The notes under the pieces: model-generated
Told to the model about the DNA's origin: nothing
What the model saw: the letters and a program-made list of their open reading frames with translations, nothing else
Databases searched by the model: none
Shown here: positions 1 through 8,019 of the stretch, one piece after another
How positions within the stretch are numbered: the first letter of the stretch is position 1
How the letters are laid out: every line of letters starts with the position of its first letter
Assembly (NCBI GenBank): GCA_017999835.1
Contig: JAGNLA010000022.1
Span: 1 to 24,283, forward strand
Direction of reading: 5' to 3'
DNA: 24,283 bases
Source of the DNA: Caldisericia bacterium
GTDB lineage: Bacteria; Caldisericota; Caldisericia; JAAYUI01
Program-made: the position numbers and the translations under genes

Positions 1-237
1 ATCTTGCCAAACAATTGTTGGATAACCACGTGAATCCATTTTAACAACAGGCACTTGTGAATTACCTGCATTACTGCTCACATTTATATCCATCGGCTGC
101 GTTGAAGCAGAACCATTATAAACCGATCCTGCGGCACCAACCCAACCAATAAAAGCATTGGTTTGTTCGGCAGCAGGCGCAAACGTTACAGACGCAAAGA
201 GCAGGAAAACAGAAATCAGAATCCTGAATTGTTTCAT
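1..237 (-). CDS. Exported protein, N-terminal part (cut by window edge)
   Basis: The reading frame starts at ATG 235-237 and runs off the left edge, so only 79 residues are visible. A strong ribosome binding site (GGAGGT, about 5 nt from the ATG) fixes the start. The N-terminus has one Lys, a hydrophobic stretch and an Ala-rich end (about residues 1-22), which is a typical Sec signal peptide. The mature part begins around residue 23 and is rich in Asn, Ser and Gly. Near residues 66-79 it reads VKMDSRGYPTIVWQD, a pattern resembling the repeated blades of secreted beta-propeller or delta-60-like proteins. I infer a repeat-containing secreted or surface protein. No family is assigned because most of the gene lies outside the window. 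Confidence 0.7.
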   Translation of the reverse strand, partial: MKQFRILISVFLLFASVTFAPAAEQTNAFIGWVGAAGSVYNGSASTQPMDINVSSNAGNSQVPVVKMDSRGYPTIVWQD

Positions 238-552
238 TACAACCTCCAAAAACATACGCATAATAATCTCATATTACCAAATTAGGATTTTAATTCTTAT
301 TTGTCGTTTATCAATCTCTTATTTTAAATGAATGTTTTAGATATTGTTGAGTAAATGTTAATTCACAAACTGATTCGAAAAAATAAATGTGAACTTTGCA
401 ACAGTTTTGTAATGGCATTTCAATCTAAACTAAGCAAGACCTGAGGATATTTTTTGAGATCAATAAAAGACAAAGATTTTTTCAAAAAATCCATGGGGAG
501 ATTAAGATTGCATGAGTCCTCCAGAGGCAATGATATTTTTTACGGGCTTAGG
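238..552. other. Intergenic region, no gene seen
   Basis: This AT-rich stretch separates the exported-protein gene from the transposase remnant. I see no open frame with a ribosome binding site, no tRNA and no clear hairpin followed by a T-run. It should contain the promoter of the leftward gene, but I cannot place a convincing -35/-10 pair. The right end (about 545 onward) probably belongs to the insertion-sequence remnant. Confidence 0.5.
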
Positions 553-774
553 CTAGATAATCAGCCTGTCTCCTAAACTCCTTCTATAATATAGCATGAA
601 TATCCACCATTGAACCTCCATTGGCATTTCTTCAGATGCAAAAATGTATGCTTTGGACCAGAACAACTCAATCCCATTGATATGATTTGATTTTAATACA
701 AACAGCTTTACCAATTCCCTGAATTTATCTTCTGAGATTCTTCCGTGAAAGACAAACTTGTTTTTGTATTTCAC
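553..774 (-). pseudogene. IS1595-type transposase remnant, internally deleted
   Basis: The 73-codon frame starts with GTG at 774. Its first part (HGRISEDKFRELVKLFVL) resembles the N-terminus of IS1595/ISXO2-like transposases. It then jumps directly to SNHINGIELFWS, which resembles the C-terminal NHINGIExFWS block of the same family. A full-length relative has roughly 150-200 residues between these blocks, including the catalytic acidic residues, so the gene is dead by internal deletion. The last 30 residues do not follow the family pattern. Possible decayed terminal inverted repeats lie at 547-566 and 790-814 (CTTA-G-CTAG cores). Family recognition is from memory of the motifs, not a search. 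Confidence 0.6.
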
Positions 775-830
775 AGCTACTTTTATGGGGGCCGATTGGT
801 TGGCTAGGCTTAAGTTTTTCCCAATATCGC

Positions 831-858
831 TTGTTGTCTGTGATTTAACGGTTATATT
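831..858 (+). promoter_or_regulatory. Promoter of the metal permease
   Basis: TTGTTG (831-836) and TATATT (853-858) are separated by 16 nt and lie just upstream of the permease start at 878. The ribosome binding site AAGGA follows at about 866-870. Confidence 0.4.
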
Positions 859-877
859 GACTTTTTAAGGAAAAAAC

Positions 878-1801
878 ATGGTCAACTGGTTGGAAATAAT
901 TCTTGATGCGTTCAAAGACACACTGAAGCTTCTACCATTTTTACTGATTGTCTACGTAGCCATAGAACTGACGGAGTATTACTTTGGCAACAGGATTCGG
1001 CAATTCCTTCAAAGGGTTGGCTCTGCTGGACCTGCCGTTGGTGCGGTCGCTGGAACGCTGCCACAGTGCGGATTTTCTGTCATGGCATCCGCGCTTTACA
1101 CCCAGAGACTGGTGACTGTTGGAACCCTGATAGCGGTATACCTGTCAACATCTGACGAGGCTCTGCCAGTTCTTCTTTCTCATCCAGACAAAATTAGCCT
1201 GGTGCTGCCGTTGATCCTTACAAAACTTGCCATAGCCATACCGGTTGGTTATCTGATAGATTTTACTTTCAGAAAACAGAACAAAAAAACTTTGGAACAC
1301 ATAAAGGCTTATTCAACAGGCCACGATGATGCGACACATAACCACGAATCGCTCAACGACCAAACCGCATGTTGCGGCCACCACCCTGATTCAAAAGCGA
1401 AGAAATTCAACACCCACCAGCTTGTCCTCCACCCATTGGTTCACACAGGCAAAATCCTTGCCTATATTTTCATCGTCACGCTGGCGCTAAACGCAGGCGT
1501 GGCCTGGATGGGCGAGGAAACCTTTCACAAAATCCTGCTCTCAAAGTCAATTTTCCAGCCGTTTGTGGCAGGTTTGGTTGGGCTAATCCCCAACTGTGCA
1601 GCCTCAGTGGCACTCACGCAGCTTTACATCAACGGTTCACTGAGTTTCGGTTCGGTGATCGCCGGGCTTTGCGCAAGCGGTGGTCTTGGCATCCTGGTGC
1701 TGTTCAAGGAAGAGAAAAGCTGGCGCGAGAGGCTGATGATTGTAGGCTTGCTTTATGGAATCAGCGTTTTGGCCGGGATGATAATCTCACTGATCAGATA
1801 A
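878..1801 (+). CDS. ArsP_2-type heavy-metal permease
   Basis: This 307-residue integral membrane protein has two homologous halves. Each carries a Pro-x-Cys signature: LPQCGFSVMAS near residues 61-71 and IPNCAASVALT near 237-247. This pattern belongs to the putative 10-TM heavy-metal exporter family (ArsP_2), whose members are annotated as arsenic, manganese or copper/zinc efflux permeases. The halves are joined by a soluble loop (about residues 134-178) rich in His and Cys (several His, then ACCGHH), likely to bind metal ions. The ATG is preceded by AAGGA. The gene is monocistronic, between the transposase remnant and a terminator. No metal-sensing regulator is adjacent. The substrate is not established. 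Confidence 0.75.
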   Translation: MVNWLEIILDAFKDTLKLLPFLLIVYVAIELTEYYFGNRIRQFLQRVGSAGPAVGAVAGTLPQCGFSVMASALYTQRLVTVGTLIAVYLSTSDEALPVLLSHPDKISLVLPLILTKLAIAIPVGYLIDFTFRKQNKKTLEHIKAYSTGHDDATHNHESLNDQTACCGHHPDSKAKKFNTHQLVLHPLVHTGKILAYIFIVTLALNAGVAWMGEETFHKILLSKSIFQPFVAGLVGLIPNCAASVALTQLYINGSLSFGSVIAGLCASGGLGILVLFKEEKSWRERLMIVGLLYGISVLAGMIISLIR

Positions 1802-1906
1802 TAAAAATTCCCTCGCCCCAAACCTCTCTCATTTTATGGGTCAGAAAATCAAAAAACCTTCTCCTGTATAGGGGGGGGTAAAGATGGATGAAGTGATTTT
1901 CCATAC

Positions 1907-1937
1907 AAAAAAAGAGGGGTGGCAAAACCCCTCTTTT
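1907..1937. terminator. Bidirectional intrinsic terminator
   Basis: A perfect 11-bp stem (AAAAGAGGGGT at 1910-1920, ACCCCTCTTTT at 1927-1937, loop GGCAAA) is flanked by seven A residues at 1907-1913. Read on the minus strand it ends in a T-run and would stop the serine operon, whose last gene ends at 1956. On the plus strand it can stop permease transcription. Confidence 0.85.
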
Positions 1938-1955
1938 GATTGATTCAAACTAACT

Positions 1956-3308
1956 TCAGATCTTTTCCCCATCCTGGAGATACTGGATGACAAGTCCGGA
2001 CTGGACTTTCGGGAAATAGTCGGTTGACTTCTGCGGCATGGTTTCGTGATGCTTGGTCACGTCCTCGACCGCTTTGGTCGGGGTGTAGTTCATCAGGAAC
2101 ACGCACTGGTACTTACCTTCAGTGAGAGGTTTGACTGCGTCTTCGGTGTAGCGTTCGTAGTCGACGTTGGTCTGTGCGGCAAGCTTTGCGTCATCGATGC
2201 TAAGAATTGGTTCGAGGATGAGCTTGTGCAGGATTGAAACGTCCAGAATCTTCCAGTCGTTGCTCATATTGACCGGGATGTCGTGGGCGAGTTTTTCATT
2301 CTTGAGGGTGAGAAGATACATGACGTTTTTGTCCTTGGATAAAAGTCCAAGGGCGTGTTTGTCCATGTTCTTTCTCATTTCCTCGACAAGCTTTTCCGAA
2401 CCGGAATTCAGGCAACAACCAATCGGCATCTCGGTGACGTTGAACTTTTCTTTGATTTTGCCAAGCATGGCGTCAAAGTTGAAGTTTGGAACGTCACGGA
2501 TGAGCCTGTGGGTCGGGAACACATAGAGGCCTGGGTCGCTCATGTTGATGAACGCTGCCATTCTGTAGTTCCATGCTTCGTCACCCTTCCAGCCAGGAGT
2601 TTTCTCCCTCATCTCATTGCGGTAGTTGAGGGCTGTCTCGTAGCGGTGGTGGCCGTCGGCGATGATGATGGTCTTTGAACCGATCATGTCCTGGATTTTT
2701 TTGACTTCCGTTGGGTCGTCAATCTTCCAGATTTTGTGGTGGGTGTCGTAGTGGTCATGGGCATCAAAGAGCGGTTCGCCTTTTGTGTGGGTGTCCAGGA
2801 GCTTGTTGATGGCATCCTGTTCATCACGATAGAAGAAAAGGCAAAGACCGAGGTTGGTCTTTGTGGCACGGGTAAGCATGAGCCTGTCCATCTTTGGGCC
2901 GGAGAGTGTGTGTTCGTGGGGATAGATGACGTTTTCGGAATAGTCATAAAGCTTTGAGAGAGCGATGAAGCTCCTTCTGACAACGACTTTTCCGGTTTCA
3001 GGATGTTTGTACTCCTGGTTGTAGGCGTAGATTGTGTCTTTTCCATCACGTTCAAGCACGCCGGAGGCAAGCCACTGCTGGAAGACTTCGTTTGCCCTGG
3101 TGTACTTGTTGTTGGTGTCGGAGTCCCCCGGCATGTCTTTGGCAAGTTCTATCCTGATGGCGTTGTTTTCGTGTTTTTTGTAGTAGTCTTCCTGCATCTG
3201 CGGGGTGATTTTGTCGTATGGCTGGGTTATCAGGTCGCCAATGTCGCCGGCTTTTTTGGAGTAATGGACTCCTTTAAACGGTTTGATTTCGTACATTTGG
3301 TCTGTCAT
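1956..3308 (-). CDS. DUF1015 family protein in serine operon
   Basis: This cytoplasmic protein of 450 residues matches the DUF1015 family over its full length. Recognisable blocks are QPYDKIT (29-35), HEHTLSGPKMDRL (131-143) and ADGHHRYETA (217-226). Its ATG overlaps the serA stop codon by 4 nt (ATGA) and is preceded by AAGGAG, so it is translationally coupled to serA. Family members often sit beside serA and a class V aminotransferase, which points to a role in serine or phosphoserine metabolism, but the biochemical activity is not established to my knowledge. The DGHHR block resembles the ParB/SerK-fold motif of free-serine kinases. That resemblance is a hypothesis from a short motif only. 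It is the last gene of the operon. Confidence 0.85.
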   Translation of the reverse strand: MTDQMYEIKPFKGVHYSKKAGDIGDLITQPYDKITPQMQEDYYKKHENNAIRIELAKDMPGDSDTNNKYTRANEVFQQWLASGVLERDGKDTIYAYNQEYKHPETGKVVVRRSFIALSKLYDYSENVIYPHEHTLSGPKMDRLMLTRATKTNLGLCLFFYRDEQDAINKLLDTHTKGEPLFDAHDHYDTHHKIWKIDDPTEVKKIQDMIGSKTIIIADGHHRYETALNYRNEMREKTPGWKGDEAWNYRMAAFINMSDPGLYVFPTHRLIRDVPNFNFDAMLGKIKEKFNVTEMPIGCCLNSGSEKLVEEMRKNMDKHALGLLSKDKNVMYLLTLKNEKLAHDIPVNMSNDWKILDVSILHKLILEPILSIDDAKLAAQTNVDYERYTEDAVKPLTEGKYQCVFLMNYTPTKAVEDVTKHHETMPQKSTDYFPKVQSGLVIQYLQDGEKI

Positions 3309-4216
3309 GCTCCTTTAAAATAATCAACGATTTTTTCTGCAAGCTGGGTGCCTGCCCTACTCTGACCTTCGTCTGTCTGGGCACCGATGTGTGGCGTTAG
3401 GCTGACGTTTGGCAGAGTTGCAAGTTTGTGAGTGTTTTCCGGTGGTTCTTTTTCGTAGACGTCGATTCCAGCAAAACGGATTTTGCCTGATTTGAGGCCT
3501 TCGTAGAGCGCTTCCTCGTCCACTGTTCCGCCACGGGCACAGTTGACAAGAACGACACCTTTTTTCATTTTTTCGATTTCCGGTGCACCGATGATGTTCT
3601 TGGTTTCTGGTGTGAGCGGGATATGAAGCGAGAAGAAATCAGCGTTTGCGATCAGGTCATCTTTGCTGACAAGCTTGATATCCTTGTCCGGTGATTCCTT
3701 TACATACGGGTCAAAAGCGATAACCTTCATGCCCATTGCGATGGCGCGCTTGGCAGTTTCGTAGCCAATGCGTCCGATGCCTATGAGACCGAGGGTTTTT
3801 CCGTAAAGCTCGATGCCTTCCATCTGCTTCTTTTCCCACTTGCCTTCCTTCATGGTGGAGGTTCCGTAACCGATCCACCTGCAGGCGGCCAGCATGTGAC
3901 CGATCGCAAGTTCAGCAACCGAGATTGATGTTGCTGCCGGAGTGTTTACAACTTTGATGTTCTTTTCTTTGGCTGTTGCCTGGTCAACGTTGTCCAGACC
4001 TACGCCGGCACGACCGATGATTTTAAGGTTTGTTCCAGCGTTTATGACGTCTTTTGTGACTTTTGTGGCGGAACGGACAATGATTGCGTCATAATCTCCA
4101 ATTTTTGCAACGAGTTCTTCAGGCGTCAGCTTAATAACATCAACCTGATGGCCTGCGTTCTTGAGCAGGTTGATTCCATCATCTGCAATTTTGTCTGCAA
4201 TCAAAACTTTTGCCAT
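3305..4216 (-). CDS. serA: D-3-phosphoglycerate dehydrogenase, short form
   Basis: This 303-residue enzyme oxidises 3-phosphoglycerate to 3-phosphohydroxypyruvate with NAD+, the first step of phosphorylated serine synthesis. It shows the GIGRIG dinucleotide-binding loop (146-151) and the catalytic trio of the D-2-hydroxyacid dehydrogenase family: Arg228 (in ARGG), Glu257 and His276 (in TPHIGAQT). It ends right after the substrate/nucleotide domains and lacks the C-terminal ACT (and ASB) domains of long forms, so serine feedback through ACT is not expected. The ATG is preceded by AAGGAGG and follows the aminotransferase stop by 16 nt. Other hydroxyacid dehydrogenases share the fold, but the neighbours favour SerA. 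Confidence 0.9.
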   Translation of the reverse strand: MAKVLIADKIADDGINLLKNAGHQVDVIKLTPEELVAKIGDYDAIIVRSATKVTKDVINAGTNLKIIGRAGVGLDNVDQATAKEKNIKVVNTPAATSISVAELAIGHMLAACRWIGYGTSTMKEGKWEKKQMEGIELYGKTLGLIGIGRIGYETAKRAIAMGMKVIAFDPYVKESPDKDIKLVSKDDLIANADFFSLHIPLTPETKNIIGAPEIEKMKKGVVLVNCARGGTVDEEALYEGLKSGKIRFAGIDVYEKEPPENTHKLATLPNVSLTPHIGAQTDEGQSRAGTQLAEKIVDYFKGA

Positions 4217-4232
4217 GTTCCTCCTTAAAGGC

Positions 4233-5372
4233 TTACCACTGGCAGGCTTTCATGAAAGCCGCGATGCTTGTGCCTATCTCGAACTTGTAGCCAAGCTTTG
4301 CAAGGCAGATTTCGAGGGCAACGAGTGCTGCGATTTCATCGTAGATGTCCATATAACCCATGTGGCCAAATCTGAAGATTTTTCCTTTGTAATCACTCTG
4401 GCCACCACCAACGAGGACACCATACTCATCTCTCATCATCTTTGTAAGGGCTGCTCCATCAATGCCTTCTGGAACCCAGACTGCTGTGACTGCGTCGCCT
4501 GGCTCTTTTGCAAACAGCTTGAGGCCGATTGCTGCGACGCCAGCTCTGACGCCTTTTGCCAACATTGCATATCTTTCCCAAAGTTTTTCTCTTCCGCCGG
4601 CTTTTTTGATCATCTCAAAAGCCCTTGCTGACTGGCAAATGATTGTGATTGGTGGTGTCCATGGAGTTTCTTTGTCTGGAATTTTTTTCTTGTACTCTCT
4701 CATGTCGAAGTAGAAGCGTCTGTTTGTGCACTTCTCGACAAGAGCCCATGCCTTTGGTCCGAATGAAACAAATCCGAGACCTGGCGGGAGCATCATGCCC
4801 TTCTGCGAACCACCGGCGCATGCTTCGATGCCCCACTCGTCCATTTCGAACGGTACGACACCGGCGCCTGAAACGACGTCAACGCAAAGAATTGCGTTTG
4901 TCTTGTTAACTATCGCTGCATATTCTTTTGTTTTTGAACATACGCCTGTTGATGTCTCTGAAAGCTGGCAGAAAACGACTGTTGTTTCTGGATTTGCCTT
5001 GAGAGTTGTTTCAAGTTCGGCTGGCTGGACAACATCGCCCCAGTCCTTCTTGATTTCAACGAGTGTTGCGCCCCATGCCTTTGCAAGCTTTGCCCATCTG
5101 TTGCCAAAGTTGCCGGCGTTGAGAACAATAACCTTATCTCCTGGTGAGACGAGGTTCTGCATGCAACATTCCATAGCACCTGAGCCTGATGATCCAAGAA
5201 GGAAAACGTCGTTCTTTGTGCCGAGGAGATACTTCAGATCCTCCATGCACTGAACAACCATCTTCTTGCCGGCTGGGCTTCTATGGTAAGTAATGTCGCG
5301 TGCGCCTTCGACGCGAACTTCTTCTGGGAGCGGGGTCGGTCCCGGAGCTAACAAAAACTGCTTCATGAACAT
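4233..5372 (-). CDS. Class V PLP aminotransferase (AGT/PSAT-like)
   Basis: This 379-residue enzyme belongs to the serine-pyruvate/alanine-glyoxylate aminotransferase group. The start is ATG 5372 (MFMKQFLLAPGPTPLP), with GGAGG 8 nt upstream. The open frame continues further upstream but overlaps the transporter gene there and is not coding. PLP-binding features are SGSGAME (62-68, phosphate), Asp165 in CVDVVSG (pyridine nitrogen) and Lys191 in GGSQKG (Schiff base). Next to serA, it most likely makes phosphoserine from phosphohydroxypyruvate, replacing a classical SerC. Interconversion of serine, glyoxylate and pyruvate is the alternative, and the sequence alone does not separate these. Confidence 0.85.
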   Translation of the reverse strand: MFMKQFLLAPGPTPLPEEVRVEGARDITYHRSPAGKKMVVQCMEDLKYLLGTKNDVFLLGSSGSGAMECCMQNLVSPGDKVIVLNAGNFGNRWAKLAKAWGATLVEIKKDWGDVVQPAELETTLKANPETTVVFCQLSETSTGVCSKTKEYAAIVNKTNAILCVDVVSGAGVVPFEMDEWGIEACAGGSQKGMMLPPGLGFVSFGPKAWALVEKCTNRRFYFDMREYKKKIPDKETPWTPPITIICQSARAFEMIKKAGGREKLWERYAMLAKGVRAGVAAIGLKLFAKEPGDAVTAVWVPEGIDGAALTKMMRDEYGVLVGGGQSDYKGKIFRFGHMGYMDIYDEIAALVALEICLAKLGYKFEIGTSIAAFMKACQW

Positions 5373-5386
5373 AACACTTTCCTCCT

Positions 5387-5746
5387 TTATATTGTTCTTG
5401 AAATCAAAAAGATTCCAAAGCCAATTACAGCAACGCCTGCCCACCTGACCCAATTTATCGGTTCGCCAAGGACCAGGCTTGATCCGACAAGAGCGAAAAT
5501 ATAAGTGGTTGCGAGGAACGGGTATATGTAACTGAGTGGTCTCTGCTGGAGCACCCAAACCCAGACGAAGGCCGCAATGACATAGAGGATTGCGCCTATA
5601 ATTACATTTGGATTTGTTATGATTAGAACCACCGACTCCCAAAAGGGCTTCTCGGTTAGTTTACCCATCCTGTTGAGGCCCAGCTTTAGGATGATTTGCC
5701 CTGAAGCCATCAGCAGAGTGCTCAATATCGCAACCAGTTCCGCCAT
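5387..5746 (-). CDS. Small EamA/SMR-type transporter
   Basis: This 119-residue hydrophobic protein has four predicted membrane helices. It resembles single-domain members of the drug/metabolite transporter superfamily (SMR or ArnE-like). Typical signs are an early GQIILKLG segment in helix 1 and the GEPINWVRWAGVAVI segment before the last helix. I chose ATG 5746 because AGGTG precedes it by 5 nt and the length then fits the family. An upstream ATG at 5782 would add 12 residues and make helix 1 too long. The gene ends 14 nt before the aminotransferase start, so it probably heads the serine operon. The substrate is unknown, and such half-size proteins act as dimers. Confidence 0.7.
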   Translation of the reverse strand: MAELVAILSTLLMASGQIILKLGLNRMGKLTEKPFWESVVLIITNPNVIIGAILYVIAAFVWVWVLQQRPLSYIYPFLATTYIFALVGSSLVLGEPINWVRWAGVAVIGFGIFLISRTI

Positions 5747-5875
5747 AATCGCACCTAGGAGTGTAACAAGTAAAAGTCGCATTTCAACCCCCCGTCAAAA
5801 TCCAGTATTTAGGAATCGGCTTATTTTTTACATGGTACTTCCATTGACTGGAAAATGTTTTAGAATTAATTGGAG

Positions 5876-6805
5876 ATGATTGACCTTTTTTTGGAATTCC
5901 AGTTGAAGAATCGCTCATCGGCAGCCATGCTTGAACAATTCAGGATTTATTTGACTGATAAAAATAAGGATGTCCTGAATGTGACCGTCGAGGATGTTAA
6001 CCAATATCGCGATCACCTACTGCAATCATATTCAGTTGAAGAAGCCACCGAAAGATTATTGGTTATTTCAGAATTCTATAAATTTATGTCCAAAAGAGCT
6101 TTTAAGGCCCAACTTCTCAAGAACATTGGCATTATCCTGCTTCAGGCGTTTGCCATCTATGCCTCGTCCGTTTGGATTGTTCCAAAATACCAGTGGCCGT
6201 CGATTCTTTGGCTTGATGATATTTCCAGTCTTTTGTTCGGAACTACAAAAATCTTCTACCTTCCAGGGTTCATTGGCACACTGGTTACTTTGGGGGTGAT
6301 GTTTGTTTTGCTTGCCAGGGGTTGGCTTGAACGACCTCGAAACTGGCTTGGTTGGATCGTGCTTATTCTTGACTGGTGGATTCTGGCGGTTCTTTATGGA
6401 CTCGTCATTGGCGATGAGTCACTTTTTCTGTCCGGTGGGTTGAATAACTACCTTATCATTGCAGCTTTCACGGCATTCATTCTTGGCTTCAGGGAAATTG
6501 TCGGTCTGGCTTTCATTGTTCTGATGGTTCTTGCAGGGTTCCAGATAACAAGCATCTCGAGCATAATCGTTGGTATGAGTTTTCCATATCTTCTGTCACT
6601 TACAATCCTTATCTTTGCTCAATCTCCCGAGGTTTTTGACAGGATTCTGGGTTGGATAAACAAGCAGTTCCTGACCGGTAAAGCTCAGGCTGCAACGGCC
6701 GAAGTTGCCAAATCAGTTGAAAGTGCAGCTTACCAGATAAAAAAAACTGCTGGCTTGCTCGTTGATAAACTGTCTCTTCCAGGCAAAACCAAGATGTTTG
6801 ACTGA
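5876..6805 (+). CDS. Membrane protein with recombinase-like N-terminal domain
   Basis: The protein is 309 residues from ATG 5876; a TTG at 5870 would add two. Residues about 1-76 form a helical domain that reads like the SAM-like core-binding domain of XerC/phage integrases: FLEFQLKN..S..MLEQFRIYL, VTVEDVNQYRDHLLQ, ATERLLVISEFYKFM. The tyrosine-recombinase catalytic domain that should follow (R..HxxR..Y) is absent. About six hydrophobic helices lie between residues 82 and 248 instead, followed by an Ala/Lys-rich tail of about 55 residues. Recombination activity is therefore not expected; the domain may bind DNA or protein at the membrane. No SD lies at a normal distance. TAGAAT (5861-5866) is 9 nt upstream. 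The function is unknown. Confidence 0.7.
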   Translation: MIDLFLEFQLKNRSSAAMLEQFRIYLTDKNKDVLNVTVEDVNQYRDHLLQSYSVEEATERLLVISEFYKFMSKRAFKAQLLKNIGIILLQAFAIYASSVWIVPKYQWPSILWLDDISSLLFGTTKIFYLPGFIGTLVTLGVMFVLLARGWLERPRNWLGWIVLILDWWILAVLYGLVIGDESLFLSGGLNNYLIIAAFTAFILGFREIVGLAFIVLMVLAGFQITSISSIIVGMSFPYLLSLTILIFAQSPEVFDRILGWINKQFLTGKAQAATAEVAKSVESAAYQIKKTAGLLVDKLSLPGKTKMFD

Positions 6806-6819
6806 AATACCCCTTGTTA

Positions 6820-6847
6820 TTGAAATAATAAACTTTTTATTTAGAAT
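6820..6847 (+). promoter_or_regulatory. tRNA-Gly promoter
   Basis: TTGAAA (6820-6825) and TAGAAT (6842-6847) have 16-nt spacing and end 11 nt before the tRNA. Confidence 0.65.
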
Positions 6848-6858
6848 ATTTTCTGGAT

Positions 6859-6933
6859 GCGGGAATAGCTCAGGGGTAGAGCATCGGCTTCCCAAGCCGG
6901 TTGTCGCGGGTTCAAATCCCGTTTCCCGCTCCA
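6859..6933 (+). tRNA. tRNA-Gly(CCC)
   Basis: A complete cloverleaf is visible. The acceptor GCGGGAA pairs with TTCCCGC, the anticodon stem is TCGGC/GCCGG with loop TTCCCAA (anticodon CCC), and the T-loop is TTCAAAT. The discriminator is T6930 and CCA is encoded at 6931-6933. It ends 10 nt before the stop codon of the convergent MarR-GNAT gene. Confidence 0.95.
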
Positions 6934-6943
6934 ATTCGAAGAC

Positions 6944-7933
6944 CTATTTTTTGATTTTATCCTTGTAGAAGCGCATTTCGGCGTATTTATTGACGAACCC
7001 CATTCTTTCGTACAGCCTCTTTGCACGATTGTCGTACTCAACGTGAAGATACATATCATTGTCGATATTCTGAATGACAGTTTCAATAAGTTGCTGCCCG
7101 ATGCTGTAGTTTCTGTATTTCTTGTCAACTGACGCAAACAATAGACAGTACTCAGGAATATACATGCTCATGCCAGTGGCGAGCATAACAATTGCACCGG
7201 CAATCTTGCCTGCCATTTTCCCCAACACGACAAAACCACCCTTTGACGGCTTTTCTGTCAGAGCGTCAATGATCCCTTGTTTTGTCATCTGAAGAGTATC
7301 ATTGAATGGCTTCATATTTTCGAACATGAATTCGGAAAGATCGTCGATATTGATGTGTTGTTCTAATTCTCTTATTGTTTTTATAACAAGCATCTCTGCG
7401 TTTGCCTCGATCGGTCTTTGAACAATTGGCACAATGGTTGAATCCCTTATGTCGCCATACAAATCTGGATTTGGGCTTAAAATGGGCGATGCATCGATAT
7501 CACTTGCCTTAAGCATTGAGGAAACCCTTTGTAAATTTGATAAAAGCATGTTTTGTTCCCAGTCGTCAAGCGTGTTGAACTCATTTATAAAAACGTCCTG
7601 AAGCAACTGCGGAGATTTTTCAAGTACCTGTTTGCCAATTTCTGACAGGGAATAATAGACACATCTTTTGTCATCGTTTGACCTGCTTCTTGAGATCAAA
7701 CTTTTCTTCTCAAGTTTGTGCAGGATTTCTGCTGCCGTTTGCCTGGATATCAGGCATCTTTTTGACAGTTCTGGCATACTCATTTTGTTGCCATTATCTA
7801 ACTCCTGTAGCAGATTCAGTTGCGATACGGTCAAGCCAATGTTCTGCGCAAGACTGATTGAATGCACATTCACTTGTTTGATAATTTTTCGTAATTCAAC
7901 AATTACTTTTTGATGAGCGGTCATTCTAGTCAT
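6944..7933 (-). CDS. MarR regulator fused to GNAT acetyltransferase
   Basis: The 329-residue protein joins two domains. Residues about 1-145 are a MarR-type winged helix: helix-turn-helix MPELSKRCLISRQTAAEIL, then a wing with RSNDDKRCVYYSLSEIG. Residues about 180-327 are a GNAT N-acetyltransferase, with the acetyl-CoA-binding block around YRNYSIGQQLIETV and the C-terminal signature NRAKRLYERMGF. Fusions of this type are known in several phyla and are annotated as bifunctional, but neither the target DNA nor the acetyl acceptor is predictable here. The ATG is set by AAGGAG 6 nt upstream. It is a single gene facing tRNA-Gly. Inverted repeats upstream (around 8020-8039) could be its own operator. 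Confidence 0.85.
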   Translation of the reverse strand: MTRMTAHQKVIVELRKIIKQVNVHSISLAQNIGLTVSQLNLLQELDNGNKMSMPELSKRCLISRQTAAEILHKLEKKSLISRSRSNDDKRCVYYSLSEIGKQVLEKSPQLLQDVFINEFNTLDDWEQNMLLSNLQRVSSMLKASDIDASPILSPNPDLYGDIRDSTIVPIVQRPIEANAEMLVIKTIRELEQHINIDDLSEFMFENMKPFNDTLQMTKQGIIDALTEKPSKGGFVVLGKMAGKIAGAIVMLATGMSMYIPEYCLLFASVDKKYRNYSIGQQLIETVIQNIDNDMYLHVEYDNRAKRLYERMGFVNKYAEMRFYKDKIKK

Positions 7934-8019
7934 GTTTGCTCCTTATGATTGGTTTGTGTCTATGATTTTAATAATAATGGATTATCGTCGTCCAATAAAG
8001 GGAATTGATTAATGAATAT

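Noticed and set aside
2684-3145. 153-codon frame inside the DUF1015 gene
   Set aside because: It is the shifted frame of a well-conserved protein, with low-complexity Thr/Ser/Pro composition.
5373-5642. Upstream extension of the aminotransferase frame to 5642
   Set aside because: It overlaps the transporter gene in another frame, and the family N-terminus begins at 5372 with a proper ribosome binding site.
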